NCBI GenBank assembly: GCA_017647145.1
Contig: JAGCLD010000014.1
Span: 1-62,851 of the forward strand
Source of the DNA: Paludibacteraceae bacterium
GTDB taxonomy: Bacteria; Bacteroidota; Bacteroidia; Bacteroidales; Paludibacteraceae
Direction: 5' to 3'
Length of the DNA: 62,851 nucleotides
Within the stretch, counting starts at the first letter, position 1, and each line of letters starts with the position of its first letter. Shown here one piece after another: positions 35,933-44,249 of this stretch. The translations under genes and the position numbers were made by a program. The notes beneath the pieces were generated by a model that did not search any database, was not told the origin of the DNA, and saw only the letters and a list, made by a program, of their open reading frames with translations.

Positions 35933-35971
35933 AAAAAAAGCGTGAAGCCCTGCACTATCGCTCGCTTCACG
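35933..35971 (-). terminator. Intrinsic terminator 67 bases upstream of the restriction operon
   Basis: On the minus strand CGTGAAGC (35971-35964) pairs with GCTTCACG (35948-35941), followed by C and seven T. It would stop transcripts coming from the promoter at 36271 before they reach the helicase gene unless overcome. Confidence 0.8.
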
Positions 35972-36264
35972 GTTTAAAGGCCTTCGCATTGCCCCTGTCT
36001 GTCGAAACGAGCAACGCATAAGCCCCACGCCGATATGTATATAATACGACCTCTCTACCAATAGTTCCCAATGGATACGGATACACCAATGGCTATACGG
36101 TAAAATGAGGCATGTATATAACATACCCACGGGACATTCACGTTGCTTTGTTTTTGACAAACAGTTATTTGAAGTTGCGAAGTTCTTAAACCGTCAAAAC
36201 CAAAGCGTAGTAAACGCCTTTCTATATGTCTACCACTCATGTACGAACTATATCGACAAGAGTG
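35933..36264 (-). ncRNA. Structured leader or small RNA upstream of the type III R-M operon
   Basis: About 330 nt on the minus strand between a -7 box (36278-36271) and the terminator at 35933. Pairings seen: plus-strand blocks 36193-36205 with 36146-36158 (12 of 13 pairs), GGTATGT with ACATGCC around 36130-36112, 36011-36024 with 35979-35992 (GCGTTGC/GCAATGC core), and the terminator hairpin. A 61-codon frame (ATG at 36240, stop at 36055) lies inside but has no recognisable domain. It does not match tmRNA, RNase P or SRP RNA by their landmark motifs. It could be a free small RNA or an attenuator controlling the operon. Confidence 0.55.
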
Positions 36265-36270
36265 ATACTG

Positions 36271-36303
36271 CAAAGATAATAACAAACGAGCGAAAAATAT
36301 CAA
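36271..36303 (-). promoter_or_regulatory. Promoter of the leader RNA
   Basis: On the minus strand TTG (36303-36301), 22 bases, TATCTTTG (36278-36271). The TTTTCGCTCGTTTG between them resembles the block preceding the interspersed repeat copies near 9667 and 9830. Confidence 0.5.
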
Positions 36304-36369
36304 GCTTGCTTGAATATTTTTCCCAGCGAGTGCAGTTTATCTTCTATAAAGATAGCAAAAGGTGAGAGT

Positions 36370-36441
36370 AGAAGCAAGAATAAACTTGTTTAATTCTTGA
36401 TTATACCGAACCGCATCCTATCTTATTTAAAGATAATACAC
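36370..36441 (-). repeat. Interspersed promoter-like repeat, inverted copy
   Basis: On the minus strand TTATCTTTAAATAAGATAGG, then ATGCGGTTCGGTATAATCAA, GAATTAAACAAGTTTATTCT and TGC. Same block order as 9845-9915, more than 27 kb away and in the opposite orientation. Confidence 0.8.
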
Positions 36442-36495
36442 AACTAAGCAAATTCCAAATTTATCGTTATCGCATTTAGATTTATTAAGATAATT

Positions 36496-36573
36496 ATTGG
36501 TGTCGGGTAAAAGGATTTATTCCTGGCTCATTCTTACATAGTGGTCCCGGAGTGGTCCCGAGATGGTCGCGGG
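36496..36573 (+). repeat. Composite repeat: shared 18-mer plus GGTCCCG 11-bp units
   Basis: ATTGGTGTCGGGTAAAAG at 36496-36513 also occurs, inverted, at 48762-48779. TAGTGGTCCCG, GAGTGGTCCCG and AGATGGTCGCG (36540-36572) are three 11-bp units, also found inverted at 48671-48703 and in part at 18375-18397. Confidence 0.8.
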
Positions 36574-36579
36574 AATGAC

Positions 36580-36703
36580 AGGACGCTCGTTGCACTTGCT
36601 TTAGGACGGGCGGAGCCCTACAGGACGTGTCGTAGACGACACTATAGGACGCTCACGATGTGAGCTACAGGGCGTTCGCGGGGCGAACTTTAGGAAGTGT
36701 CGC
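36580..36703 (+). repeat. Array of short hairpins with constant AGGACG spacer and variable stems
   Basis: AGGACG (or AGGGCG, AGGAAG) recurs at 36580, 36603, 36622, 36646, 36669 and 36692, spaced 19-24 bases. Between successive spacers lie small perfect palindromes of different sequence: GGGC/GCCC, GTGTCGT/ACGACAC, GCTCA/TGAGC and GTTCGC/GCGAAC, each followed by a linker such as CTAT or CTAC. The stems vary while pairing is kept. Confidence 0.75.
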
Positions 36704-36713
36704 GGGAGGGTGT

Positions 36714-36737
36714 GAGGATATGAGGATATGAGGATAT
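36714..36737 (+). repeat. GAGGATAT, three tandem copies
   Basis: Three exact 8-bp copies directly after the hairpin array. Confidence 0.85.
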
Positions 36738-36843
36738 GAGTGTGATTTGCTGATTTAGGTTGTCACTTTTTTGTCTTACAACTGAAGTGAGTTGACGGGT
36801 TAATAAATTAGAAAGGTGTGTGATACGAAGCTGTGCTATCATT

Positions 36844-36887
36844 ACCGTTACCATACCGTTACCATACCGTTACCATACCGTTACCAT
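36844..36887 (+). repeat. ACCGTTACCAT 11-bp tandem repeat, four copies
   Basis: Four exact 11-bp copies; period identical to the other arrays but a different unit sequence. Confidence 0.9.
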
Positions 36888-36927
36888 AGATAGGATTAAG
36901 ATAGTATCAAGACACAAAACAGATACC

Positions 36928-36971
36928 AACTAGATAGGAACTAGATAGGAACTAGATAGGAACTAGATAGG
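36928..36971 (-). repeat. CCTATCTAGTT 11-bp tandem repeat, four copies
   Basis: On the plus strand AACTAGATAGG repeated four times, then a partial unit; preceded by ACACAAAACAGATA, the same companion module as at 18360 and 48718 read on the other strand. Confidence 0.9.
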
Positions 36972-37059
36972 AACTAACCACCTTCACATAGGGCAGATTG
37001 ATGTGAGGTGCAACACAGCGAAAAAGGGCATGGGACATAGTAAAAACAAATGCCTTTCA

Positions 37060-37091
37060 TTTGCAATATTGAATGCTTTGATGTACATTTG
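37060..37091 (+). promoter_or_regulatory. Promoter of the Dabb gene
   Basis: TTTG at 37060-37063, 20 bases, TACATTTG at 37084-37091. It supports a start at 37128 rather than at the in-frame ATG at 37050. Confidence 0.65.
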
Positions 37092-37127
37092 CGTACGAAT
37101 AGTAGAAATCACATAAAAAGAATCATT

Positions 37128-37433
37128 ATGGTAAAGCATATCGTATTTTTCCGCTTATTAGACGAAGCGGAAGGTTGTACAAAAGTGGAAAACGCACAAA
37201 AGATTAAAGCCGGACTGGAAGGACTCGTTGACTTGGTGCCATGCCTCAACAAAGCGGAAGTGGGAATCAACATCCCTAATGCTACGAAAACTGACTACGA
37301 TGTATGCTTGATTTGTGAATTTAACAGCTTTGCTGACGTGGACGCTTACCAAGTTCACCCCGAACATGTAAAGGTGGCTTCATTTATCGCTAAAGTAAGA
37401 AGCGGAAGAGCTGCTGTTGATTATGAATTTTAA
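37128..37433 (+). CDS. Dabb family (stress-responsive A/B barrel) protein
   Basis: 101 residues beginning MVKHIVFFRL, the typical opening of the dimeric alpha/beta-barrel family, and ending with the YQVHPEHVKVASFIAKVRSGRAAVDYEF segment. These proteins form dimers; roles range from stress response to small-molecule cyclisation, so no reaction is claimed. Start fixed by the promoter at 37060-37091. First of three plus-strand genes. Confidence 0.87.
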   Translation: MVKHIVFFRLLDEAEGCTKVENAQKIKAGLEGLVDLVPCLNKAEVGINIPNATKTDYDVCLICEFNSFADVDAYQVHPEHVKVASFIAKVRSGRAAVDYEF

Positions 37434-37483
37434 CCTCATTGGAGGACATTGTACATAAGAACTTCCAATAATAAAGTTTACGT

Positions 37484-37972
37484 ATGAAAAAAATTATTTA
37501 CGCCTTAATCGCCGTCTTCACATTGACCATCGTTTCATGTGAAGGACCACAAGGACCTGCCGGACCACAGGGACCGCAAGGACCATCCGGAGAATCTACT
37601 CAGTGGAAGGTTATCAACCTGCATGCAGATGCCAGCAACTGGGAAAGAAGAACGGATGCGAATGGATACAATCCTTTCTTCGTTGCCACATTTGACGTGC
37701 CTGAACTCGACGCGTTCATTTATGACAGCGGATTGGTACAATGCTACATCGAGTATGATTCAGGTACATCATATGCATCACAACAACTTCTTCCAAGCGT
37801 TAGACACAAAGAAGAGGTAGTAAGTGCTGACGAGTACTATTTGTGGACAGAAACCACTGACTTCGACTACACAGTGGGAAATGTCAATATTTATGTCACC
37901 TATTCTGACTTCCCTACTGACGCAAGCATTGCACCGGGTGACATGGACTTCCGATTGGTATTGATGTGGTAA
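37484..37972 (+). CDS. Lipoprotein with short collagen-like repeat
   Basis: 162 residues. Lipobox IVSC with Cys19, directly followed by about six Gly-X-Y triplets (GPQGPAGPQG...), then a 125-residue beta-rich globular domain of unknown family. Collagen-like triplets next to the lipid anchor would form a short rigid trimeric stalk holding the C-terminal domain off the membrane; this is inference. The 3' end overlaps the methyltransferase start by seven bases. Confidence 0.8.
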   Translation: MKKIIYALIAVFTLTIVSCEGPQGPAGPQGPQGPSGESTQWKVINLHADASNWERRTDANGYNPFFVATFDVPELDAFIYDSGLVQCYIEYDSGTSYASQQLLPSVRHKEEVVSADEYYLWTETTDFDYTVGNVNIYVTYSDFPTDASIAPGDMDFRLVLMW

Positions 37973-39147
37973 TCAACGAAGCCACACAACAATTTATCCT
38001 GACGCACATCAATGACGACGTGCGAACATTGGCTTTGAAAGGCTGCAACGACCCTGAGGTCGATGTAGCCTTTGCACTAACGCAAATAAGCGGACGTCAA
38101 CAAATCAAGCAAAAGTTACCGCGCTTCTATGAGAACATGCAAGTTATGTTGCCGATACGACTATCACTCGAACAATGTTCTTCGGAAGACACTGCCGCAT
38201 ACAAAGCACAAATCATCAAGGGTAAACACCTCACAGACTTGACGGGAGGATTTGGCATTGACTGTTGGGCTCTGGCTGACAACTTCAACACAGTGGATTA
38301 CGTAGAGCGTAATGAGGAACTGTGTAAAGTGGCTGAACATAATTTCTCCATTCTCAACAAAACACATGTTCATTGTCATTGCGCCGATGGCATTGAATTC
38401 TTAGGTCAACACCCCCAGGCGGATGTCATCTACCTTGACCCGGCAAGGCGGGACCGGTCAGGGGGAAAAGTGGTGCAAATCAGCGATTGCGAACCCAACA
38501 TTCTGCAACACCTTCCCCTACTCCTTCAAAACGAACGGGATGTGTGGGTGAAACTATCACCCATGTTGGACTTTCACGTCACACTACAAAAGCTACCCAT
38601 ACAGGAGGTGTACATCGTCTCTGTGAAAAACGAGTGTAAAGAACTCCTCCTTCATCTACACGCCCATGCGCCTTCCTCTGCATGCATTCATGCTGTTGAC
38701 TTACAGGCAAACGACACCAGCACATTTAGTTTTACGCTCGAAGAAGAGCATGCTTGCCCTCTACACATCGCCAACGAACTGGGTGAATACCTCTACGAAC
38801 CGAATGCATCTATTATGAAAGCCGGAGGCTACAAACTCTATGCTGACCGGCTTAAACTACAAAAACTCGATGCCAACAGCCACTTATACACTGCTGATCA
38901 TCTCTTAGACCACGCCCACGGAAAGTGTTTCAGGGTGATTAAATGCTACGGCTTGGACAAGAAGTCCATCAAACAACTGCGCACTGAATATCCTAAATGC
39001 AATATCGCTACGCGCAACTTCCCCATCTCTGCTGAAACACTTCGCCAGAAATTAGGCATAAAAGAAGGTGGCACCCAACAAGTCTTCGGCACCACCTTTA
39101 AAAGTAAACATATATTGATTCTCACGGAAAGAATCAGTCATTCTTAA
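37966..39147 (+). CDS. THUMP-like domain SAM-dependent methyltransferase
   Basis: 393 residues. Rossmann methyltransferase with SAM motif DLTGGFGID near residue 90 and the catalytic-type segment VIYLDPARRDRSGGKV near 155; the C-terminus carries the THUMP-like region (YPKCNIATRNFPISAETLRQKLGIKEGG). Probably acts on RNA. The start is a GTG at 37966 overlapping the lipoprotein gene, with no better ATG before the conserved part. The 3' end overlaps convergent cvpA by 14 bases. Confidence 0.85.
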   Translation: MVINEATQQFILTHINDDVRTLALKGCNDPEVDVAFALTQISGRQQIKQKLPRFYENMQVMLPIRLSLEQCSSEDTAAYKAQIIKGKHLTDLTGGFGIDCWALADNFNTVDYVERNEELCKVAEHNFSILNKTHVHCHCADGIEFLGQHPQADVIYLDPARRDRSGGKVVQISDCEPNILQHLPLLLQNERDVWVKLSPMLDFHVTLQKLPIQEVYIVSVKNECKELLLHLHAHAPSSACIHAVDLQANDTSTFSFTLEEEHACPLHIANELGEYLYEPNASIMKAGGYKLYADRLKLQKLDANSHLYTADHLLDHAHGKCFRVIKCYGLDKKSIKQLRTEYPKCNIATRNFPISAETLRQKLGIKEGGTQQVFGTTFKSKHILILTERISHS

Positions 39148-39616
39148 CCTGCTCCCATGCTACAGCTGCCAAACGCTTAATTGGCTGATAACACACGGAA
39201 GACTGCTTGGTCTCGTCCTTAATGAAATTTACTTGTACATCTACAAACTCTACGAGATTAATCACCACACTCACAATCAAGGCAAGTTTCACTGCGCCAA
39301 ACACTGCGCCAAGCAACTTGTTCACACCACCAAGACTCACAGCCGAGAGCAACTTAGAAACCAATCTGCCCAACAAATTAAGCGATAAGGCTATAGCAAA
39401 AAACACTAAGCAGTAACTTATCACTTGTGCTACAGTCGGGTCCATATCTATCATCTCCAACAATTGAACCTTCAATGTGGGCGCCCACATACGTGCACCT
39501 ACAACGCCCAGAACAATTGCCACCAAAGATGTTAATTCATGCACCAAACCCTTAATCAAGCCTCGTATCAAGCCATAGAGAATGGGAATTAAAATGAGAA
39601 TATCGATTATATTCAT
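39134..39616 (-). CDS. CvpA family membrane protein
   Basis: 160 residues with four hydrophobic segments and the family opening IIDILILIPILYGLIRGLIKG. CvpA proteins are inner-membrane proteins tied to envelope homeostasis and, in enterobacteria, colicin V production; the precise role is unclear. 3' end overlaps the convergent methyltransferase gene. Confidence 0.85.
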   Translation of the reverse strand: MNIIDILILIPILYGLIRGLIKGLVHELTSLVAIVLGVVGARMWAPTLKVQLLEMIDMDPTVAQVISYCLVFFAIALSLNLLGRLVSKLLSAVSLGGVNKLLGAVFGAVKLALIVSVVINLVEFVDVQVNFIKDETKQSSVCYQPIKRLAAVAWEQVKND

Positions 39617-39630
39617 AACTATTGCGCTAT

Positions 39631-39666
39631 AAAAAATCTATCCCTCCTGCAAAGAAGAGGGATAGA
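39631..39666 (-). terminator. Terminator between the DUF5689 gene and cvpA
   Basis: TCTATCCCTC pairs exactly with GAGGGATAGA; on the minus strand it is followed by six T, closing the TonB-receptor/DUF5689 transcript. Confidence 0.8.
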
Positions 39667-39680
39667 AATAGATACATGGA

Positions 39681-40727
39681 TTATTTCGACCACTCTATAG
39701 GTTGCCATGGTTCACCATCTGCATCGGTAAAGAAGATGTCGTCTAATGAACGAATGGTGATACTCCAACAATTGTGGTGTTTTGTGTTTTCATAATTCTT
39801 TGTCGCATTATCACGATAGTAACCAATAATACCCAATATATCTCCAGAATAATCTTCGGAAGGAATACGGATATTAGCAAACTTGGCATACTCACTCGAA
39901 GAAACGCTTATCCAATTTCCATTGGCATCTTCAATGTCACGGCTTTGTTGGAAACCAACGAAATTGGTAGTAGGAGCAAATGTTGCTGCATCTTGATCTA
40001 TTGTTGGATCAGCATCCTTCAATGCGGTTTCTCCTTGTGACATATTATTGAAGTGAACATTCTTGATATATACCAATCTACCGCATAATTTTTGTATGTC
40101 AGATTCCGGTGTTGCTTTAATCTCATCGATGGTCATGGTATCGACTACAATCTTGCTCACATCCGGTGTTCCCACACATTGTACGGCCTTTTGGAAGATA
40201 GGCAATGGAATACGACCCGGACACCAACCCACCTTTTCTTCGGCTTTCATTGCATGGGTATTATTGTTATAAGAAGGAACGCACAACTGTGCTTGGTTGG
40301 CATATTTACCAATTGAAAGACCATTACAACGTATCTTGATTACTTGTCCTAAGGCATACAGACCGGAAATACTGCCTGCATCTACGGCTACTTTCAAAGC
40401 TTCATCAGGTTTCTCAATGTCTTGAATCACCAAGGTCTTATACAAGTTGCCTGCCAAGTCATCAGAGATAAGACGACCGCAAATCACAATGTTTTCACCA
40501 CCGGAAGGAAGGGTATCTACACTAAAGAGATTCTTAGCAAAATCTCCGTTCGCTCTTGTGCGCACCGGGAAAAGAACGCCCTTCTCTGTCATGTAAGTAT
40601 CAATAAATTCACCGATACTATGTGTCACGACCCAATCATTTTCCGGCATCTTTGCTGTATCACATGCCACAAATGACACGACTGCAAGCAATGCTATGAT
40701 ATTTTTAAGTGTTTTCATATGCTTCAT
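39681..40727 (-). CDS. DUF5689 domain surface lipoprotein
   Basis: 348 residues; lipobox SFVAC with Cys22 (the signal could also start at Met4, 40718). DUF5689 region with SIGEFIDTYM, ICGRLISDDLAGNLYKTLVIQD and later OB-fold-like strands. In Bacteroidota these lipoproteins are typically encoded after a TonB-dependent receptor, as here (27-base gap), and are thought to cap or assist it at the cell surface. Ligand unknown. Confidence 0.85.
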   Translation of the reverse strand: MKHMKTLKNIIALLAVVSFVACDTAKMPENDWVVTHSIGEFIDTYMTEKGVLFPVRTRANGDFAKNLFSVDTLPSGGENIVICGRLISDDLAGNLYKTLVIQDIEKPDEALKVAVDAGSISGLYALGQVIKIRCNGLSIGKYANQAQLCVPSYNNNTHAMKAEEKVGWCPGRIPLPIFQKAVQCVGTPDVSKIVVDTMTIDEIKATPESDIQKLCGRLVYIKNVHFNNMSQGETALKDADPTIDQDAATFAPTTNFVGFQQSRDIEDANGNWISVSSSEYAKFANIRIPSEDYSGDILGIIGYYRDNATKNYENTKHHNCWSITIRSLDDIFFTDADGEPWQPIEWSK

Positions 40728-40754
40728 TTTTAATTATTGCTTAAGGATTAGGAA

Positions 40755-43700
40755 TTAAAACTTATAGGTGAGGTTCAAGAAGAAGTTGGTGCCCCAAGCA
40801 TAGTAATATTTAGCCGGGAACTTCCATACATTACCAGAGATAACAGATTCTTGGATTGTGCTGGAACCGTTAAATGGTGTGCCTTGCTTAGTGCTACGTG
40901 GGAGACGACCTTGTTGGTAGCCGCCTGTCTTCATGTCGGTGTTGTTAAGCAAGTTGCTCACACTTAAGTTAATGCTCAAAGATTGACGGTTAGGCAAGTA
41001 AATGAGTTTACCCACAGACAAGTCCACCAAGAAGCGGTTATACCATTGATTGCTTACAAGGCTTTCTTGGTTGGCAAGCACTGAATGAGGATAAGCCACT
41101 ACCGGATGACCATTCTTATCGATAGCCACATTACCATTCTCATCTTTCACTACATTATACCATCCATTAACCATAGAGCCATCGACACGTTGACCGGTGA
41201 AGAGTCCTTGCATACGACGAGATGGTGCAAAGTCAAGATAGTTCCAGTCAAAGTAACTTACTGTAACATCAGCAAACCACATCTTCGGATGGAAGAAACT
41301 CAACTTCAAGCTGGCTGCTAATTGAGGACCATTGGCTACTTTTAGGCCTTTGATAAGTACACTGTCACGCAATTCATATAATGGTTGTGTGTTTCCTGCA
41401 TTATCTACGTAGGAGTCTAAGGCCATACCGTTTTCTGCACTGGTCACACTGTATGCGTCTTTGGTGTAATGATTATCTGTAACAGAAGCCACAGCAGAAA
41501 GAGTGAAATAGGTACCCATCTTCACAGCCACTGCTGCTTCTCCTCCTTGGTGTATGCTGCTGATACCCGTCATAGCTTGATTGACAAAGGTACGGAATCC
41601 ATCATCATAGTAGCCTTGTAGTTCTGTTCCGTTTTCAAAGTGGGTGCGGAATCCGGTCAAGCGTCCACGAACAATACCGTAGTTAAATTCATAAGTCAAG
41701 TCATAAGAGAGGATGCGTGAACTCTTCAATCCTTCAATGGTGCGGTCGTGAATACGAGGAGAGACATAAGCATTGCGTGCTAATGGTGCACGGCTTTCAG
41801 CAAGGGCATTCACTTTCAAAGCATTTCTACCATCAATCTTGTAAGTAACTCCTGCTTTGAAGGATGGATCAAAGAACCAGTGTCCTCTACCCTTTCCATA
41901 AGAAGTGTAGAGTTGTGCGTAATCAACAGCTCCTGCACGTTCATAGATGGTGCGCAAGTATTCAGCACGTCCGTTGTCCATTCTACCCACACGATGGAAG
42001 GTGTTGAATGTTCCTTTCGCTGCATAGTAGAATTCTACTTGGTTGAACTTCCATTCATTTTGTGCGTAGAGTGATGTGGTGAACATGTTGATATCATAGT
42101 TGTATCCAAACACATCACCTTTCTTTACCACTTTGTCCGGATTGCGTGTATCGTTCTGACGCACATTTTCAATTTGTGCTTGTGTAAGCCCTATGTTTTG
42201 TGCTAATTCAGCAATATCACGATCGGCAAATGGGTCTAAGTCTATCCATTGATTAGCACCCAGCAAGTCGTCGACAGTCTTGAAGTGTCTTCCTTGTGAA
42301 TACTTTGTTTCTAAAGCAGCGGTCATCTTGAGGTTTTTTGTAAGTTGACCGGTGTAGTGCACATTAAACATATTTTCCCAGATGTCATTATGACGACGTT
42401 CAATCATGTATTTAGCTGTGGCACCTGGATTATTTATGTTGTTAGCATAGTTGGCATTATAGAGATTATTCCAATTGATTTGCGTGTTTTGTGGGTCACG
42501 ATTGAGCCATTGGTCAGTCAATGCCTTGTATGAGTCATAATCAACAGACGGACCAAATTGAATACCATTGTATTCTTGCACACCGCCTAAAGGTTCTCCG
42601 TTCAAGTCTTGGAAGATAAATTGGCCTTTATCATCTACTTGGTTGTCAAAAAGGAAGGAAGGCAGGTTACGGTAATAATCCGGACGTGGGTCTGGAGCAT
42701 TATAGAAGGTAAGCGCTGAGTTGCTGTACATGCTATAATGGAATCCCTCATTGAATTTCAACACGTGCTCATCATTGATTTTCCATTCGTAGTTAACAAT
42801 GGCTGTAGGGTCAAATGATTTCACAACACGTGAGTTACGCATGTGTCCCACTCCATTTTCATCATAGTGGTATCCCCAGTATGGATTGTAGTAGATAGAG
42901 CCATACAAATCATAGGTTTCTTGGGTTACAGCTGCTGATTGTGCACGTTGAGTAGGTGCTCCGAAAGTAGTGATAGCCAAATTGTGGTGTTCGTTAAACT
43001 TCTTTTCAGCTGAGAAGTAGTAAGCACCTGAATGATAGAAGATACCTTCTCCGATAGCCGGGATTTTAGTATCGATATAAGGAGAGTAGCGGAATGCCAA
43101 CGATCCGGCAAATGCCCATCCGTTTTCCATTACGCCGGTAGCATAAGTAGCATATACACGTCCTTTATAGTTACGATTTGTACCAGACAATCCGACTTTC
43201 CAACCTGCTGCAAAACGACTTGCTGTGGTTAGGATGTTGGTAGTGGTGGTGATACCTCCAAAAGAGACAGGGTTAGCCTCGATACCATTGGTGACATCTT
43301 TATTGCGGGTAGCATCGTTCAAACCTCCAATCATGGAATAGTTAAACTGACCGCGTTCTTGACTGTTGAAGTTAACACCATTGATATAGGTTATTTCGTG
43401 TTCTTGACCATATCCACGCACGCGGAAGCGCATCGGACTAAAGGCATACGATGTGTGAGAAGAGAACACATCTCCTCGCTTGGAGAGCGAAGAGGACATG
43501 TTTTGTGAGCGTCCATCGTCATCTGACAATTCATTTTCGGAAAGTTGCAATACAATTTCTTGCTTCACTTCCGATGCCACATCACTCTTCATGATGATTT
43601 CGCCTAAATCTAATGTTTGTCCGGCAAGAAGTTTCACCAATTTCACTTGAGTGACATACTCAGAAGCTGAAATAATCACTTCTTCATTAATTGCTTCCAG

Positions 43701-43904
43701 AAACACTAACGAGAATACTCCTTGAGCGTTGGTCGTAGTGGTCATGTTTTGATTAGCAAGAAACACCTTTGCATCAGCAATAGGTTGTTTACTATGCTCA
43801 CTCACAATTACACCTTTTAGCGACGCCGGATTGCCCTTAGTTTGAGCAAAGACGGTAGATAGTGCGCAAAAGGCTGCAAACAAAAGTAAGAATGTTTTTC
43901 GCAT
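40755..43904 (-). CDS. TonB-dependent outer-membrane receptor
   Basis: 1049 residues: signal peptide, a carboxypeptidase-regulatory-like domain (about 25-110), a plug region (FRVRGYGQEHEITYINGVNF), and a 22-strand-type barrel ending NFFLNLTYKF. Imports an unknown ligand across the outer membrane with TonB energy. The partner is a DUF5689 lipoprotein rather than SusD, so a glycan ligand is not implied. A -7-like TATCTTCG lies at 43979-43986 on the minus strand. Confidence 0.92.
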   Translation of the reverse strand: MRKTFLLLFAAFCALSTVFAQTKGNPASLKGVIVSEHSKQPIADAKVFLANQNMTTTTNAQGVFSLVFLEAINEEVIISASEYVTQVKLVKLLAGQTLDLGEIIMKSDVASEVKQEIVLQLSENELSDDDGRSQNMSSSLSKRGDVFSSHTSYAFSPMRFRVRGYGQEHEITYINGVNFNSQERGQFNYSMIGGLNDATRNKDVTNGIEANPVSFGGITTTTNILTTASRFAAGWKVGLSGTNRNYKGRVYATYATGVMENGWAFAGSLAFRYSPYIDTKIPAIGEGIFYHSGAYYFSAEKKFNEHHNLAITTFGAPTQRAQSAAVTQETYDLYGSIYYNPYWGYHYDENGVGHMRNSRVVKSFDPTAIVNYEWKINDEHVLKFNEGFHYSMYSNSALTFYNAPDPRPDYYRNLPSFLFDNQVDDKGQFIFQDLNGEPLGGVQEYNGIQFGPSVDYDSYKALTDQWLNRDPQNTQINWNNLYNANYANNINNPGATAKYMIERRHNDIWENMFNVHYTGQLTKNLKMTAALETKYSQGRHFKTVDDLLGANQWIDLDPFADRDIAELAQNIGLTQAQIENVRQNDTRNPDKVVKKGDVFGYNYDINMFTTSLYAQNEWKFNQVEFYYAAKGTFNTFHRVGRMDNGRAEYLRTIYERAGAVDYAQLYTSYGKGRGHWFFDPSFKAGVTYKIDGRNALKVNALAESRAPLARNAYVSPRIHDRTIEGLKSSRILSYDLTYEFNYGIVRGRLTGFRTHFENGTELQGYYDDGFRTFVNQAMTGISSIHQGGEAAVAVKMGTYFTLSAVASVTDNHYTKDAYSVTSAENGMALDSYVDNAGNTQPLYELRDSVLIKGLKVANGPQLAASLKLSFFHPKMWFADVTVSYFDWNYLDFAPSRRMQGLFTGQRVDGSMVNGWYNVVKDENGNVAIDKNGHPVVAYPHSVLANQESLVSNQWYNRFLVDLSVGKLIYLPNRQSLSINLSVSNLLNNTDMKTGGYQQGRLPRSTKQGTPFNGSSTIQESVISGNVWKFPAKYYYAWGTNFFLNLTYKF

Positions 43905-44144
43905 AAACTACTGTTTTTTTATATTGATTGACTCGTTTAATTAATCATATTAAACATATATTAACGTGCGAAGATACGTATTCTTTTGCAAACTATCACT
44001 ACATATTGCTGGATTGATGCATTAATTTTATGAAGACATCAAATAAAGGGTATTATGATTGGTCTTGCTTCACTATTCAAATAGATGAGTGGCTGATAAA
44101 AACAGAGAAGGTAATAAACCCAAATCTAATGACTTATGGGAGAT
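43905..44144. other. Intergenic region without a clear gene
   Basis: AT-rich; a 39-codon plus-strand frame at 44040-44159 (MKTSNKGYYDW...) shows no family features and runs into the uxaA terminator, so I do not call it a gene. Confidence 0.4.
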
Positions 44145-44184
44145 AAAAAACAAGGAGCCACACCTCTACAGATGCAACTCCTTG
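44145..44184 (-). terminator. Terminator after uxaA
   Basis: CAAGGAG (44151-44157) pairs with CTCCTTG (44178-44184); on the minus strand six T follow. Confidence 0.7.
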
Positions 44185-44249
44185 CTGTATCAAATTCTAC
44201 TTAAACTCTTGATGAAAGGGATATTTCCCCCAATAACCTTAAGTGCACA

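Noticed and set aside
36105-36365. 86-codon plus-strand frame upstream of the restriction operon
   Set aside because: It is antisense to the candidate leader RNA and its 3' half encodes the reverse of the minus-strand promoter; no domain seen.
36580-36703. Integron attC array
   Set aside because: Units are only about 23 bp, contain no genes, and no integrase is present.
36844-36971. CRISPR array
   Set aside because: Units are 11 bp and contiguous, with no unique spacers and no cas genes nearby.
44040-44159. 39-codon ORF upstream of the uxaA terminator
   Set aside because: No family features, and it overlaps the terminator of the convergent operon.
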